Shown in pieces: positions 23,121 through 33,905 of a stretch of 64,000 nucleotides of DNA. The notes under the pieces were generated by a model. The model was not told the origin of the DNA and ran no database searches. It was given only the letters and a program-made list of their open reading frames with translations. The first letter of the stretch is position 1. Every line of letters starts with the position of its first letter. Origin of the DNA: Chamaecyparis obtusa (lineage: Eukaryota; Streptophyta; Pinopsida; Cupressales; Cupressaceae); contig BSBK01002798.1 of the NCBI GenBank assembly GCA_027943335.1, positions 1,116,001 to 1,180,000 of the forward strand. Direction: 5' to 3'. The position numbers and the translations under genes are program-made.

Positions 23121-24245
23121 ATAACTTCATTGATACTGCTCTTATTAAAAAACGTGGTTTACATACAGAGAAGCATGAAGGATTTGATGTTCGTGTAGCA
23201 AGTGGTACTACATTAGTAAGCACACATAAGGTTCCTCAATTAAGTATTGCTCTGGGTAATTACACAATGATAGATGATTTTTATGTAGTTGATTTGGCTA
23301 ACTCTAATGTTATGTTGGGAATTCAATGGTTGAAAACTTTGGATAAATATTCGCAGAGTTTCAAGCGAATGGAGTTCTCTTTTAAACTTGCTGGGAAAAA
23401 CGTAATTCTCAGGGGAATGTCAAATGGTGGACCTAGGATCGTGTCCGCTAACAGGATGGAGGCCATTTTTCGTCATGGTGATGTTGCTTGGTCAGCACAA
23501 TGCCTTATCTCCACCAAGGTAACAGGTTTTGAATCCAAACATTATCAAGATGATTTGTTGCAGAAATTAGATTCGCATAGTGTGGTTTTTAGTGATATAC
23601 CTCCAGGAGTACCTACAGATAGAGGTTTTGAACATACTATTGAATTGGAAGAAGGGGCAAAGCCAATCATCACTACTCCATACAGGCATCCTAAGGCATT
23701 GAGAGATGAAATAGAAAAAGCTATTAAGGAGTTATTGGATATGGGACATATTAGGCCCAGTTCGAGTCCATTTGCTTCATCGGTAGTGCTAGTCAAAAAA
23801 AAAGATGGGACTCTACGCATGTGTATAGATTACCGTGCCCTCAATAAAAAGACTATAAAGAACAGGTATTTGATTCCTCGAATTGATGAGTTGTTAGATG
23901 AATTACAAGGTGTTGTGTATTTTTCTAAAATTGATCTGAGGTCAGTGTATCATCAGATAAAGTTAATAGAAACAGGATATTCATAAAACTCCTTTCCATT
24001 GTCATTATGGTCATTTTCAATTTTTAGTGATGCCCTTTGGCTTAACAAATGCACTGGCAACATTTCAGTCTTGTATGAATCATATTTTCAATAAACAGCT
24101 GAGAAAATCTTTGTTAGTCTTCTTTGATGATATATTGATTTACAACAAGTCTTGGGAGGAACACTTGAGACATATTGATGAAATTTTGGGTATAATGGAA
24201 TCACAGTCTCTCTATGCAAAAGCTTCAAATGTGAATTTGGTATGA
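23121..24245 (+). pseudogene. Ty3 protease remnant and reverse transcriptase
   Basis: The protease lacks its catalytic DSGA segment: only the following [11 protein letters not shown] and the distal [14 protein letters not shown] block remain. Reverse transcriptase blocks follow: [72 protein letters not shown], then after a frameshift at about 23985 MPFGLTNALATFQSCMN and VFFDDILIYNKS (catalytic FxDD). A further frameshift occurs near 24240. Confidence 0.85.
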
Positions 24246-24900
24246 CATAAATTTTATATCTAGGTCACATAATCAATGCTAAAGGTGTGCAGGTACATCA
24301 AGAGAAAATTAGAGCCATCTTGGATTGGCCACCCCCACAGAATCTTTCCGATCTGAGGGGTTTCTTTGGTTTATGCAGTTATTACAAGAGATTTGTTAAA
24401 GGTTTCTCACAACTTTGAGCGTCATTGACAAATCTCACCAAAAAGGGGGCATTCAGGGGGACTGAAGAAGCACAACAGGTATTTGACAAACTCAAAGAAT
24501 TAATGAGTTCTTGTCCAATTCTTGCACTTCCAAATTTCAGTCAACCTTTTGTATTAGAATGTGATGCTTCTGGTGAAGGGATAGGAGCATTTTTAATGCA
24601 GAATAAGCATCCTATAGCTTATGAAAGCAAGAAACTCAATAGTGCTGAAAAGTTGTATTCAATATATGACAAGGAAATGTTGGCAATTATGCATGCATTG
24701 GCTAAATTTCGGCAATATTTAGTTGGTGGCAGATTCGTCATTAGAACTAAGCATAATAGTTTGAAATATTTCTTGAGCCAGAAAGATTTGAATGACAGGT
24801 AGCAAAAATGGATCAGTAAAATCCAAGCCTATGATTTTGAAATCGAATATGTTAAAGGTAAGAACAATGTGGTTGTTGATGCCCTATCCAGGAAACCTGA
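24246..24900 (+). pseudogene. Ty3 RNase H region
   Basis: After the reverse transcriptase thumb (KGFSQL-type block ending in a TGA near 24418), an open stretch from 24425 contains FVLECDASGEGIGAFLMQ, IAYESKKLNSAEKLYS, YDKEMLAIMHALAKFRQYL and the junction VVVDALSRKPE to integrase. A TAG follows LNDR at 24800. The Asp/Glu residues of the RNase H site are visible. Confidence 0.85.
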
Positions 24901-26398
24901 AATAAATGCTATATCAGGGCTAACAGCTGATTGCAAATCTCTTTTATTAGTAGAATATTCTAAAGATGCTTTTGCATGTGATTTTCTGGATAAAAATGTA
25001 CAAGATGATAGATATAAGATTGTGAATGATATTATCTACTACAAGGACAGAATCTTTCTTGTGTCTGGTTCTAAATTAAAATTGAGAATTATGCAAGCAT
25101 TTCATGATTTACCTTCGGTAGGACATCCAGGTTATTTCAAAACTTACAGGCGAATCCGCGAACGGTGCACATGGAAAGGGCTCAAGAATGATGTATTACG
25201 CTATGTGAAGGAATGCATTACATGTCAGCAAAATAAAGTTGAGCATTCATATCCAGCCAGATTACTCCAACCATTACCTATTCCAGAATAGAAGTGGGAA
25301 AGTATATCCATGGATTTCATTACTGGATTACCTCGAGCGCAAGGTAAAGATTGTATTTTTGTGGTAGTTGATAGACTGACAAAATTTGCGCATTTCTTTG
25401 CTATCACTACAAAGTTTACAACTATTCAGATTGCCAAACTATTTTTTAAGGAGGTTTTCCATTTACATGGTTTACCAAAGAGTATAATCAGTGATAGAGA
25501 CAGTCGATTTCTGAGCATCTTTTGGGAGGAATTATTCAGGTTAACAAGTACAGAATTAAACCACAACACCAGTTACCATCCACAAACAGATGGTCAAATA
25601 GAAATAGTGAACAAATGGGTTGAAGTGTATCTATGCAATTATGTTGCTGGGCACAAAAAAGCTTGGATTCGAAGGTTACATTTGGGAGAATATTGCTACA
25701 ATACGACATATCATATGTCTATTGGTATGACTCCATTCAAGGCATTATATGGGTATGACGCTCTATCTTTTGTTGATCTTGGTTTTGACCACAGTAATGT
25801 ACCTAAATCTCAAGATTGGCTTCAGGAGTGTCAAGACATCTTAAAAGCACTTAAGGATAATTTGCAAACTGCCCAGAACCAACAAAAAATTTATGCCAAC
25901 AGGAAGCGTATTGAGCGCAATTTTGAGGAAGGTGATCTAGTATACCTTAGATTACAGCCATATCGGCAATCCTCACTCAAACGCAATGGAGCTGAAAAAT
26001 TGAAGCCTCGTTTCTATGGGCCTTATCAAATTGTTAGGAAAATTGGTGTAGTTGCTTATGAATTGGCTTTACCAGAAGGCAATCGTATACATAATGTTTT
26101 CCATGTCTCTTGCCTTAAGCAGGCGTTGGGTAAATAGGTGACAGTGTCAGAAGACTTACCACCCTTGGATTCAGACAGAAAATTGGAAACCATACCTGAC
26201 AAGGTTCTAGATGTACGTGAAAGGCATTTGCACAATCGGTCCATCAAGGAATATTTGATACAATGGAAAAATTTGCCTATTGAGGATGCTACATGGGAAG
26301 GTGAACAGGTGTTGCGACATCCTAATTTACAATTGCTTGTGGGCAAGCAACACGGGGAAGGGGAGATTTGTAATATCCCTCCAGGGATATCCTTATGA
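24901..26398 (+). pseudogene. Ty3 integrase with C-terminal chromodomain
   Basis: HHCC-type zinc region (VGHPGYFKTYRRIRE ... CITCQQNK), then core residues in DFITGLPRAQGKD, IISDRDSRF and TSYHPQTDGQIEIVNKW (the catalytic D, D, E pattern), FKALYGYDA, and the C-terminal YGPYQIVRKIG and NVFHVSCLKQ. A stop after the latter is followed by a chromodomain-like tail: EYLIQWKNLPIEDATWEGEQ. The tail runs straight into the polypurine tract and LTR. Chromodomains guide integration to heterochromatin. A TAG also separates PIPE from KWES near 25290. Confidence 0.87.
26354..26368 (+). promoter_or_regulatory. Polypurine tract of the chromovirus
   Basis: GGGGAAGGGGAGATT lies immediately before the TG of the 3' LTR and overlaps the end of the chromodomain frame. 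It is the expected plus-strand primer. Confidence 0.75.
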
Positions 26399-26442
26399 AG
26401 ATAAATAAACATATATAATATTTTAATTATTTTATACTAGTT

Positions 26443-27869
26443 ATGACAAGCTGCCTTTCAAGTGCTTTAACTATGGTAAGGTAGGACATTTTGCAATTAA
26501 ATGTCCTTATGCAAAAATTGAGGACAGCAACAATGAAAAGAAGCCCAAGTTCAACAAGAAGCATAAGGGAAAAGAGAAGGGATAGAAATCCAAAAGGAGT
26601 CTATATTCAAAGGAAGTAAGCAGTTCATCTCATGTTAGTGATGAAGAGTCTTCAAGTGAAGAGATTTTGTTTATGGCCTTAGAAGACGTAGGGAATGAAG
26701 ATCAAAAACTTGAAGATCTTACTGATGAAGGAGAAGTGGATTTGGAAGAAAAGCTGATAAGGGCTCTAGGTAAGATCAAGAGACGTAGAAAGAAAAACAG
26801 AATTTGAAGTTGCTGCTACAAGAAGGGAATGAAGTGAATACCAAGATATCTCTAGCTCTTGGAGAAGCTGGCAAAATGACAGTTGACCTGAAGGTTCAGG
26901 TTGAAAAGCCAAGAAATCAGAAGATGAAATCAAAGAAACAACTTAAGCTTAAAGAAGATTGTGAAAGACTTGAAGCTACAATTGTATCACTCAGAAAGAT
27001 AGACAAATCTTCAACACAGATGAATCATGAGAAGATAGATCAAAGAGTTTCATGTCGTTGGATAAGATTATTGGTTCACAAAATCATCTAAAAACAATGG
27101 TGGAGTTGGTCTTGAAGAAGGTCAAAATTCTGTCTAAAAAAAAAGGACAATGAAACACAAATGCTAACAGCATAAAGGATTCTTCATCAAAGGTCAGAAA
27201 TAATGCTTTCAAGAAGCCTCCTATCTTGAGACAAATGCATACAAACAGGTTTAATAATTCTTTCTTTCATGGTTATTGTTTCTCTTGCAATTATTTTAGA
27301 CACAAGGAAATCAAATGTAGAATGTTTGCAAGAAATGATTTCAGATTTAGGAGTAGAAATTATTTTGCTCCTCCAATAAGTTATAATGTTGTGATCTATA
27401 AATGTAATAATCTTCGTCAATGTACAAGAACTTGTAGAAGTGGCATTGCATATTTCTCTCAGCAGAACAAGAAGTTTCAGAAAGAGGACAAAGCAAAGGA
27501 GGCTGCTAAGGTTTGGAGAAAAAAAGAGAAAAAAGAGTTAGTGGAATCACTGATTGTGCAAACAGCCTCTCTTGCACAAAATAGAAAAGACGTGGTATGT
27601 TGACAGTGGCTATTCTACGCATATGAGTGGAGAAAAGAGCAAGTTTATCACTTTCAAATGAACGAATGAAGGTGAAGTAATCTTTTCTGACAATAAATTT
27701 GCAAAAATCAGAGGTGTACACTTGTTTTGAATGATAGTAAGACAAATGTTGGAAATGTCTTATATGTATAAGGTCTGAAACACAATGTTTTAAGTGAGTC
27801 ATTTGTGTGATCAAGGACACGGTTTAGTGTTCAAGTCAGATTGTTGTGAGATTAGAAAAAATCAAGGTT
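26443..27869 (+). pseudogene. UBN2 Copia gag zinc knuckle, linker and protease start
   Basis: Resumes the host Copia frame with YDKLPFKCFNYGKVGHFAIK followed by C. The CCHC knuckle has its second cysteine replaced by tyrosine. A serine/acidic linker (SSSSHVSDEESSSEEI) and a lysine-rich coiled stretch follow, then a basic stretch at 27226-27603 and the Copia protease WYVDSGYSTHMSGEKSKF (catalytic DSG) at about 27593. Downstream similarity (KIRGV, NVLYV, GLKHNVL) decays and ends at the junction with LTR sequence near 27870. Stops and frameshifts are present. Confidence 0.75.
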
Positions 27870-27877
27870 GTTTAAAA

Positions 27878-28744
27878 TATAGTTCAAAAACTCAGACTCG
27901 GCAATAACTTGGCCGACCCAAAAAAATTGGAAAAACTCGGACTCGCCAAAAACTCAGCAAAAAAATCGGCAATAAATCAGCACTTTAATCGAACATTTGA
28001 AAATATATAGTTTCTTAAAATTACACACATACACCAAATTTGTAGAGCATATTTTGATTTGACCGTTAAATAACTTTATAAATTTTAATTATATAACTAT
28101 AGTCTTTTATATCAAAATAATAGTAAACCAAAACTATATAAACTTTAAAATATAAATTAATTAGCTCTCGTTCACCAAGATACTGATTTGATAAACTATA
28201 GTCTTTTTCAACTAGTCATTATAAACTTTTTAAATAGATAATTATAAATGTGATACTTCATTAAATAAACTATATAGATAAATAGTTTATCTATATAAAC
28301 TAATTATCAGTATCGCTAATTAAGTTTATCTATAGTTTACTTAATATAGTTGGGAAGGTAGCGAAAAAATATCAAATCAGTATGGCATGAAAACATTATA
28401 AACTTTTTAAATTTGTTCACAGGTCTTGGGCATTTGAGTCAAATACGTCTGTTAACAACTTTCCTACCCATCGTCACAGCATTTTTTCTTATTGCGGCCT
28501 TCTTTCCCAGCCGTTGTCCGCAAAAATGGTTTTACAAAACCCTAATTTTACATTATATTTTTGTTTCGTTTTACCACCAATTTAATCCTCCAAAACTCGC
28601 GTGTTTTGGCGAGTTTTTCGTATTAACCTCGCCGCACGATAATCATTAAACCAGCATCGAGTTTAACGGCGATTAAATTGCCCTGCAGATTTTGGTGTGA
28701 TATATCACGATTTTAGCGATATATCACAGAGATTTTCAACCATG
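27878..28744. mobile_element. Non-autonomous hAT-like element (867 bp)
   Basis: Imperfect inverted ends TATAGTTCAAAAAC and, from the right, CATGGTTGAAAAT. Near-identical 8-bp flanks GTTTAAAA (27870-27877) and GTTTAAAT (28745-28752). Inside are CTCGGCAA / AACTCGGC-type words at the left, TTTTGGCGAGTTTTT near the right, and a perfect 11-bp inverted repeat at 28696-28728. No transposase frame. The ends and CTCGGC words resemble the smaller element at 46216-46588. Confidence 0.6.
28696..28728. repeat. Inverted repeat inside the hAT-like element
   Basis: TGTGATATATC and GATATATCACA, 11-bp perfect arms separated by 11 bases, lie 16 bp inside the right end. A possible transposase-binding or hairpin feature. 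Confidence 0.7.
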
Positions 28745-28768
28745 GTTTAAATTTCAGAAAATTGGTTT

Positions 28769-28858
28769 GAGCTGCTTAAGGTGCTTGAGCTGCTTGAGGT
28801 GCTTGAGTTGTTTAACGTGCTTGAGTTGCTTAAAGTGCTTGAGCTGCTTGTCAGTTGG
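28769..28858 (+). repeat. 18-bp tandem repeat in the Copia LTR fragment
   Basis: Four units begin at 28769, 28787, 28805 and 28823 (GAGCTGCTTAAGGTGCTT-like), then a partial fifth at 28841. The 5' LTR at 15120-15155 has only one to two units, so the array expanded here or contracted there. Confidence 0.85.
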
Positions 28859-28931
28859 TTGTGTATCCACTTCCTTGTCATGTCAAATTATTTGCCAAGT
28901 CATCATTTGATTTCTCAAAAGTCAACTTCAT

Positions 28932-29846
28932 GGTAGTGGATCTACATTTTAGGGTTACGTTTGTGGATACAACCTGGATGACAATGGGTGCCACATCTAG
29001 GACAGAAAAACATCAAAGGGTTTTTTGGGCACAGTCAGATATTGTACCCAGGTCATATCTAGGCCATACATACCTGGTATGGCAGTACACATACTAGGGT
29101 TTCTACCCAGACATATCCTACGACTTTGCCGATTAGTAATTTAAGGACTTTAAATTTTTTAATTGTGAGTTGAGATAATGTGCTATAATTAATTCTTTAA
29201 AGTAAATATATGTCACCACTCATCATCCAATAGAGTTACCATGAGTGGTCTCCAACAATGTATGCCCCAATCCTATGCAATTGACATGCAAATATTAGAT
29301 TCAATATATAAAGCCGTTTTAGAGTTAATCACCACAAAGTAAAATACAGAGCCACTAAACAAACATACGTCCAACAGCTTTAAAGATGCTATAAACTGTA
29401 TTGGTGAACAATATTGACCTCTCCTTTGTGACATGAACTACTGTTGAATCAGTGAATTTTCAACTTCACCATTCTATCAAGAGCTCGGAATATAATTGTG
29501 CAAATAAAAGAAAACAAAATAATTCCATGCACATGGATCTTGAAACTACAAGTAGTTTCATTACAGAGATGACTTTATGTATGGAGATGATATATCTCAA
29601 TATACATGTGAATAAGGAAATAGTGGCAAAAATAAAAGTCAAAACTGACGTACCCGTCAAAAGGAACTTCATAAAGACAAATATTGAAACTACTACAAAT
29701 TCCTGAATCAATTTTCATAGTGCTCTTAAATAGATAAGAAAATACCAGCATGTTGTAACTGAAGCATGTTTCAAGAAATGGATAGTCATGTGCTTATAAA
29801 AAATCACATTGAAGTGAAAACAACTGCAAAAGAATTTTACAGATAC
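28932..29846. other. Intron sequence, nothing recognised
   Basis: Remainder of the giant intron up to the acceptor-side exon. No coding or repeat signature beyond short open stretches that I consider chance. Confidence 0.45.
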
Positions 29847-30016
29847 CGTGAGCCAAGCCTCGATGAATTTAATCTTCCATCAGTTCCACACAAGCTATCT
29901 TGGATTTTGTCCAGCAAATCCTTCGAAAGGTCCTTTTTTTGCACTACAATTTCCAGCACATCCAACCACCAATTTTCTGCTCCCTCAAATTGGCAGTCTT
30001 CCTTTGCTTGTATAAC
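29847..30016 (-). CDS. SHPRH: SHPRH-like exon
   Basis: This 170-bp exon begins in phase 0 with VIQAKEDCQFEGAENWWLDV and continues LSKDLLDKIQDSLCG to SSRLGSR, ending two bases into a codon at the donor GTATCT. It matches the SHPRH segment WWLDAL...IEEAL that links the TPR-like region to the four-cysteine exon. The acceptor AG is read from 30017-30018. The next exon downstream lies 25.9 kb away at 3906. Confidence 0.88.
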
Positions 30017-30591
30017 CTATCAAATTGAACATACTTGAGGTGTTAAAAAATGATAAATTAATGATATCATACCATCAGTAAAAACCCCTGTGGCCGGGGT
30101 AAAGATTGCAAGGCAAAATTTTCTTTTAATAAGTGTTTGTAAACATAGAAAAGAATAGCTCACAAGTGCCATAAAAGTTGAAGCTTTGAACTACATATTA
30201 CTTTGACCAATGAAATTCTTGTATATGTCAATTAAGTTACTCTTGAATTGCCATGTACAATGTGATGTCCCCATCCTATACATGAAAACCAATCTAGTAT
30301 TAAACACATGTTTGGTCGAGGTGTGGCAGACCTAGGACACTTTCAAGTTAGTTAGCAAGTAGAAGTAAGAATTGTAGAGAGCATTTACAAACAAGTTGTT
30401 ATAAATTTGTCATTGGTGTCAACTTCAGAGACTATTATTATGTCCAACATATAACATACGCCACCTTGGTTATGAGACAGCCAATTTGATAATAGCTTGA
30501 AAGAATGCAATTCAGTTGTAATTATATGTGCAGTGATCCATGTATGCAGTTGAGAATGGCAGATCCTCATAGCTTAAACAGTGAATCTTTG

Positions 30592-32300
30592 CAAAGAAGG
30601 AAATGTGATTTTCTAGAAAGCAAGTCAGCGATTAAAAAACAAAGATAAAAACGGTATTAAGTAATGTTTAAGATAGCAGTTATAAAGAACAATATTTTTT
30701 CTCCTTCCACTCTCTTGTATTGCATCCTGATGATGGATCACGGAGTGTGATCTGAAACGTTGATGTTCAAAAACTTACACACAATCAAATCCAGAAAATT
30801 AAACTATAGCATTCTGGATTGTGGAAATCTAATTGCTCTAAACAATATTAATTGTTAAAAGACTAATACATGAAGAGATGCAATGTCAACAATAAAAGGT
30901 GGCCCTCTGTATTATAGAGATTAGCATTTGCAAAAGGTGTGATCTGATTTAAAACTAAGAGGTGCGATTTAAAGATATATTTCTGAATTACACCAACAGG
31001 TGCAATTTCATTAGTTGTTATTTTTAAAAAGGCAACTCTCTATGTTAACAAGCAGATTATTTTATATACATCTTACAGGTTTAAGTGGAAGTAATCCACT
31101 ATGGATAAGAAACCGGATCGCATGAGAGTTTCAATCAGAGACAGTGGTAGATTCATTGCACAAGCAAGAGAAATAAAAATCAGAAATGGTGATAGTACAT
31201 TGCAGACTGACCATCGTTAATCATTGCCATTACAAAATTATTATATCAGACAAGAGAACAAGTAACTCTTTAAGGTCTTTATAGACCAATCACCGTCAAA
31301 TACATCCCATTCATATTAAAGCTAACATCAGAAACAGTGGTTAACATATACCATCAGATCAACATAGATCATATCGCATGCGTATCAAGGCAATATCAGG
31401 AATAGCAATATTGTTTACACTTGATCGATATATCATATCGATAACATTCATTATTGTTCGATATTTAGATAATAATCGTATTATCCGCAAGTCAGATAGA
31501 ACTTGACTTAAACAGACAACCATTGTAAAGAAGGAAATGTGATTTTCTACAAAGCAAGTCAGCGATTGAAAAAAAAAAGATAAAAACGGCATTAAGTAAA
31601 GTGTTAAGGCAGCAGTTAAAAAAACCAATATTAATTGTTAAAAGACTAATACATGAAGAGATGTGATGGCAACAATAAAAGGCGGCCCTCTATATTATAG
31701 AGATTAGCATTTGCAAAAAGTGCGATCTCATTTAAAATTAAGAGTGCGATTTAAAGATGTATTTCTGAATTACTCCAAAAAGTGCAATTTTATTAGTTTT
31801 AATTTTAAAAAAGACAACTCTTATGTTAACAAGCAGATTATTTTATATATATCTTACAGGTTCCAGTGGAAGTAATCCCCTATGGATAAGAAACCAGATT
31901 GCATGAGTATATAATTTCAATCAGAGACAGCGTAGATTCATAGCGTAAACAAGAGAAATAAATATCAGAAATAGTGATAGTACATTGCAGACCAGCCATC
32001 ATTAATCATTGCCATTACAAAATTATTTACTATATCAGACAAGCAAACAAGTAACTCTTTAAGGTCTTTATAGACCGATCAGCATCAAATAAATCGGACT
32101 CACATTAAGGCAAACATCAGAAACAGCAGTCAACATATACCATCAGATCAGCATATAGATCATATCGCATACATATTAAAGAGATACCAGGAATAGCAAT
32201 ATTGTTTACACTTGATCGATATATGATATTGATAACATTCATTATTGTTCGATATTTAGATAAGAAACATATTATCCACAAGTTGGATAGAACATTATAC
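30592..32300. repeat. Imperfect tandem duplication, unit about 0.8-0.93 kb
   Basis: Copy 1 starts at 30592 and copy 2 at 31526, both with AAAGAAGGAAATGTGATTTT. Both share AAGACTAATACATGAAGAGA, GATTAGCATTTGCAAAA, AACTCTTTAAGGTCTTTATA and CACTTGATCGATATAT. Copy 1 is longer mainly because of a 150-bp insertion at about 30696-30845. The copies differ by scattered substitutions, so the duplication is not recent. Confidence 0.8.
30696..30845 (+). mobile_element. Short insertion with a hammerhead-ribozyme-like core
   Basis: Absent from the second duplication copy and flanked by AACAATATT on both sides, a likely target duplication. It contains CTGATGA at 30727-30733, a stem GATCAC/GTGATC (30736-30741 and 30747-30752, loop GGAGT) and GAAAC at 30754-30758, the order of the conserved hammerhead core. 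A GTT suitable as cleavage triplet follows at about 30765. Helix I is not convincing and helix II has an unpaired base. Such cores occur in the terminal repeats of Penelope-like elements, so it may be a PLE end. Activity is inference. Confidence 0.5.
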
Positions 32301-32820
32301 GCTTCATAACAACTCATATACATACTTGAACAATATACTTATAACACATTCCTTTGATCTTGCATATTGAAAGATATCTAGATCAATATAATCTTCACAC
32401 TATTGGATAAGATTTCTGGTCAGATATTTAGATCAATCTTCTTGTCTAAGGCATTTGTATATAAGGGTGATCATTGCAGGTCAAGATAACTTCCATCATT
32501 TCTTACTCTTGCATTTTGTATATTGTTACTACCCAAGTTCATATAGAGTATAGGTTTTATTAGACAGAAGTCTCTTGCAATTGGAATTTAAGAAATTTGT
32601 CAAAACCCTATCATTTATGGGGACATTACATACAAACTTCGAGTTGAATATAATATCAAGGAAACCTAGCCATCCCTAGACAAAAATCTTAATTAATTCC
32701 TATCTCTTCGTGCAGCATTATCACATAAATTGACAAGAAAGTATACATTAATCTTCTTTGACATAATCATAGTTAACCCAAAAATACCATGAAAAGGCAT
32801 TTCTCAGAAGTCATAAATAC

Positions 32821-33420
32821 CTGACTGTAAGAACTCCTGAAGTCATCCCGGGCTGCTGCTAGTTTTGCAGTGAACTGTAACATGTATTTCTCCTTAATGG
32901 AATTGCATTCTTTCACCAAGAAATCGTCCCTCAAAGTCCTGGGAATTTCCTGTAACTGCGGATTATATTTGGAGATCTTATCTGCCATTATTGAATCTTC
33001 TGTTGAGCATGGATCACATCTTGGACTTGATGGATCTGAAGGTCTGGTAGAGCTATTAGCAACACTTTCCTCAATTGTCTTCTTTTTCATGCAATACTCA
33101 ACTTGAGAACATTGAAATAGTGTATTATCCTGATCTTTTGGGCCAACAGAACTTTTGCCTCCATCAAAATTATCTTTTGTGTTAGGATTTGAACTCATAT
33201 CAATTATTTCAGCTAAGTTATGAAGAATGTGAAGGTTTAACAGAGGATCAAGTCGGAAGTCTTCCCGATATTCTTCTGTGATTGTCAGCGCCTCCCTGTA
33301 CAGTGACACTGCATGTGAAAGATTCTTTTCTATTATAGCCAATGCAGCCATTCCATTCAATGCAACAATGAGTTTCCTGAGAGATTCTTCACCTTCAGTC
33401 TTAGCCTTGCCAATTAAGAC
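32821..33420 (-). CDS. SHPRH: SHPRH-like exon, TPR-like region
   Basis: This 600-bp exon (200 codons, phase 0) starts VLIGKAKTEGEESLRKLIVA and contains ALNGMAALAIIEKNLSHAVS and REALTITEEYREDFRLDPLL, then NLHILHNLAEI, a TPR-like helical pair conserved in SHPRH. A variable, serine-rich linker follows, and it ends with AKLAAARDDFRSSYSQ. The acceptor is read from 33421-33422 and the donor GTATTT lies below 32821. Confidence 0.92.
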
Positions 33421-33653
33421 CTACAAAGAGATCAGCATAAAGTTTTCTAAGAAATGACATCAGATAGAAAATCCTTCTCCTCACTTCATTTGTATCAAGA
33501 GCTTTTTATAAACTGTATGCCTTTAGAAGACTAAACATTTTGAAAGAGTAATTACCTTCTAAATATTAGTCACAATGAACCAACATTTTCGTAAGAAAAT
33601 TTTAACGCTGGCCTATTTATTTTTAAGAGCTGAAAATTAGAAACAAGAATAAC

Positions 33654-33814
33654 CTGCAAGATCTCTTCCATGGTCATAGGAGTTTGCTGTAAAGTACGCA
33701 ACCCAGAGCTTCCCACTTGAGGGTGGCAGCATGCTTGACGAAGTTTCAGTAGTGAATTCAATAACTTCGCAGTTTCTTGATGAGTAAGGTGTGAATCATA
33801 GGAAGCTTCAGATC
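33654..33814 (-). CDS. SHPRH: SHPRH-like exon, helicase-core block
   Basis: This 161-bp exon completes a split glycine codon and reads SEASYDSHLTHQETAKLLN and SLLKLRQACCHPQVGSSG, then LRTLQQTPMTMEEILQ. LLKLRQACCHPQ is the highly conserved SNF2/Rad5-family signature preceding the C-terminal helicase lobe. The borders are AG at 33815-33816 and GT just below 33654. Confidence 0.95.
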
Positions 33815-33905
33815 CTGAAAACAGGTAAACTCTTGATTAGTTTTGGAGGTACAGTGTAAATGACATTACAAGGTATAGTTAACACAAAAGCATCCATGAT
33901 AATAC

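Larger units (their letters stand above)
20975..26442 (+). mobile_element. Ty3/gypsy chromovirus inserted in the Copia gag
   Basis: The 5' LTR runs 20975-22002 (TGTAATATCC...TTTTACA). Primer-binding site TGGTATCAGAGC at 22004-22015, complementary to initiator tRNA-Met. Gag, protease (partly deleted), reverse transcriptase, RNase H, integrase and chromodomain follow, then a polypurine tract GGGGAAGGGGAGATT at 26354-26368. The 3' LTR retains only its first 74 bp (26369-26442, one mismatch to 20975-21048) before the host Copia zinc knuckle resumes. Multiple stops make it inactive. Confidence 0.85.
15059..28931 (+). mobile_element. Copia element with UBN2-type gag, heavily interrupted and deleted
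   Basis: Components in order: 5' LTR 15059-20157 (about 1.6 kb after removing the hAT); a degenerate primer-binding site TTAGTATTAGAGCAG at 20159; gag 20227-20952; a Ty3 insertion 20975-26442; gag zinc knuckle and protease 26443-27869; a small hAT-like element 27878-28744; and a 3' LTR fragment 28745-28931. Integrase, reverse transcriptase and RNase H are missing: the protease region joins the LTR directly. The fragment aligns with 15097-15234 and then stops matching. Confidence 0.7.
3907..29846 (-). other. Giant SHPRH intron (25,940 bp) filled with nested transposons
   Basis: The flanking exons join in frame, so the whole interval is one intron. Its content is an old LTR element (4110-15058), a Copia element (15059-28931), and nested inside these a TGTTGG element, a solo LTR, a hAT transposon, a Ty3 chromovirus and a small hAT-like element. 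Outside the elements only about 200 bp (3907-4109) and about 915 bp (28932-29846) remain, in which I recognise nothing. Confidence 0.8.
30017..32820 (-). other. SHPRH intron (2.8 kb) with a tandem duplication
   Basis: Both flanking exons are in frame. Its main content is the imperfect duplication listed separately; 30017-30590 and 32301-32820 hold nothing I recognise. Confidence 0.7.

Noticed and set aside
28413..28649. 78-codon hydrophobic open frame
   Set aside because: Inside the non-autonomous hAT-like element; no conserved motif, probably chance.
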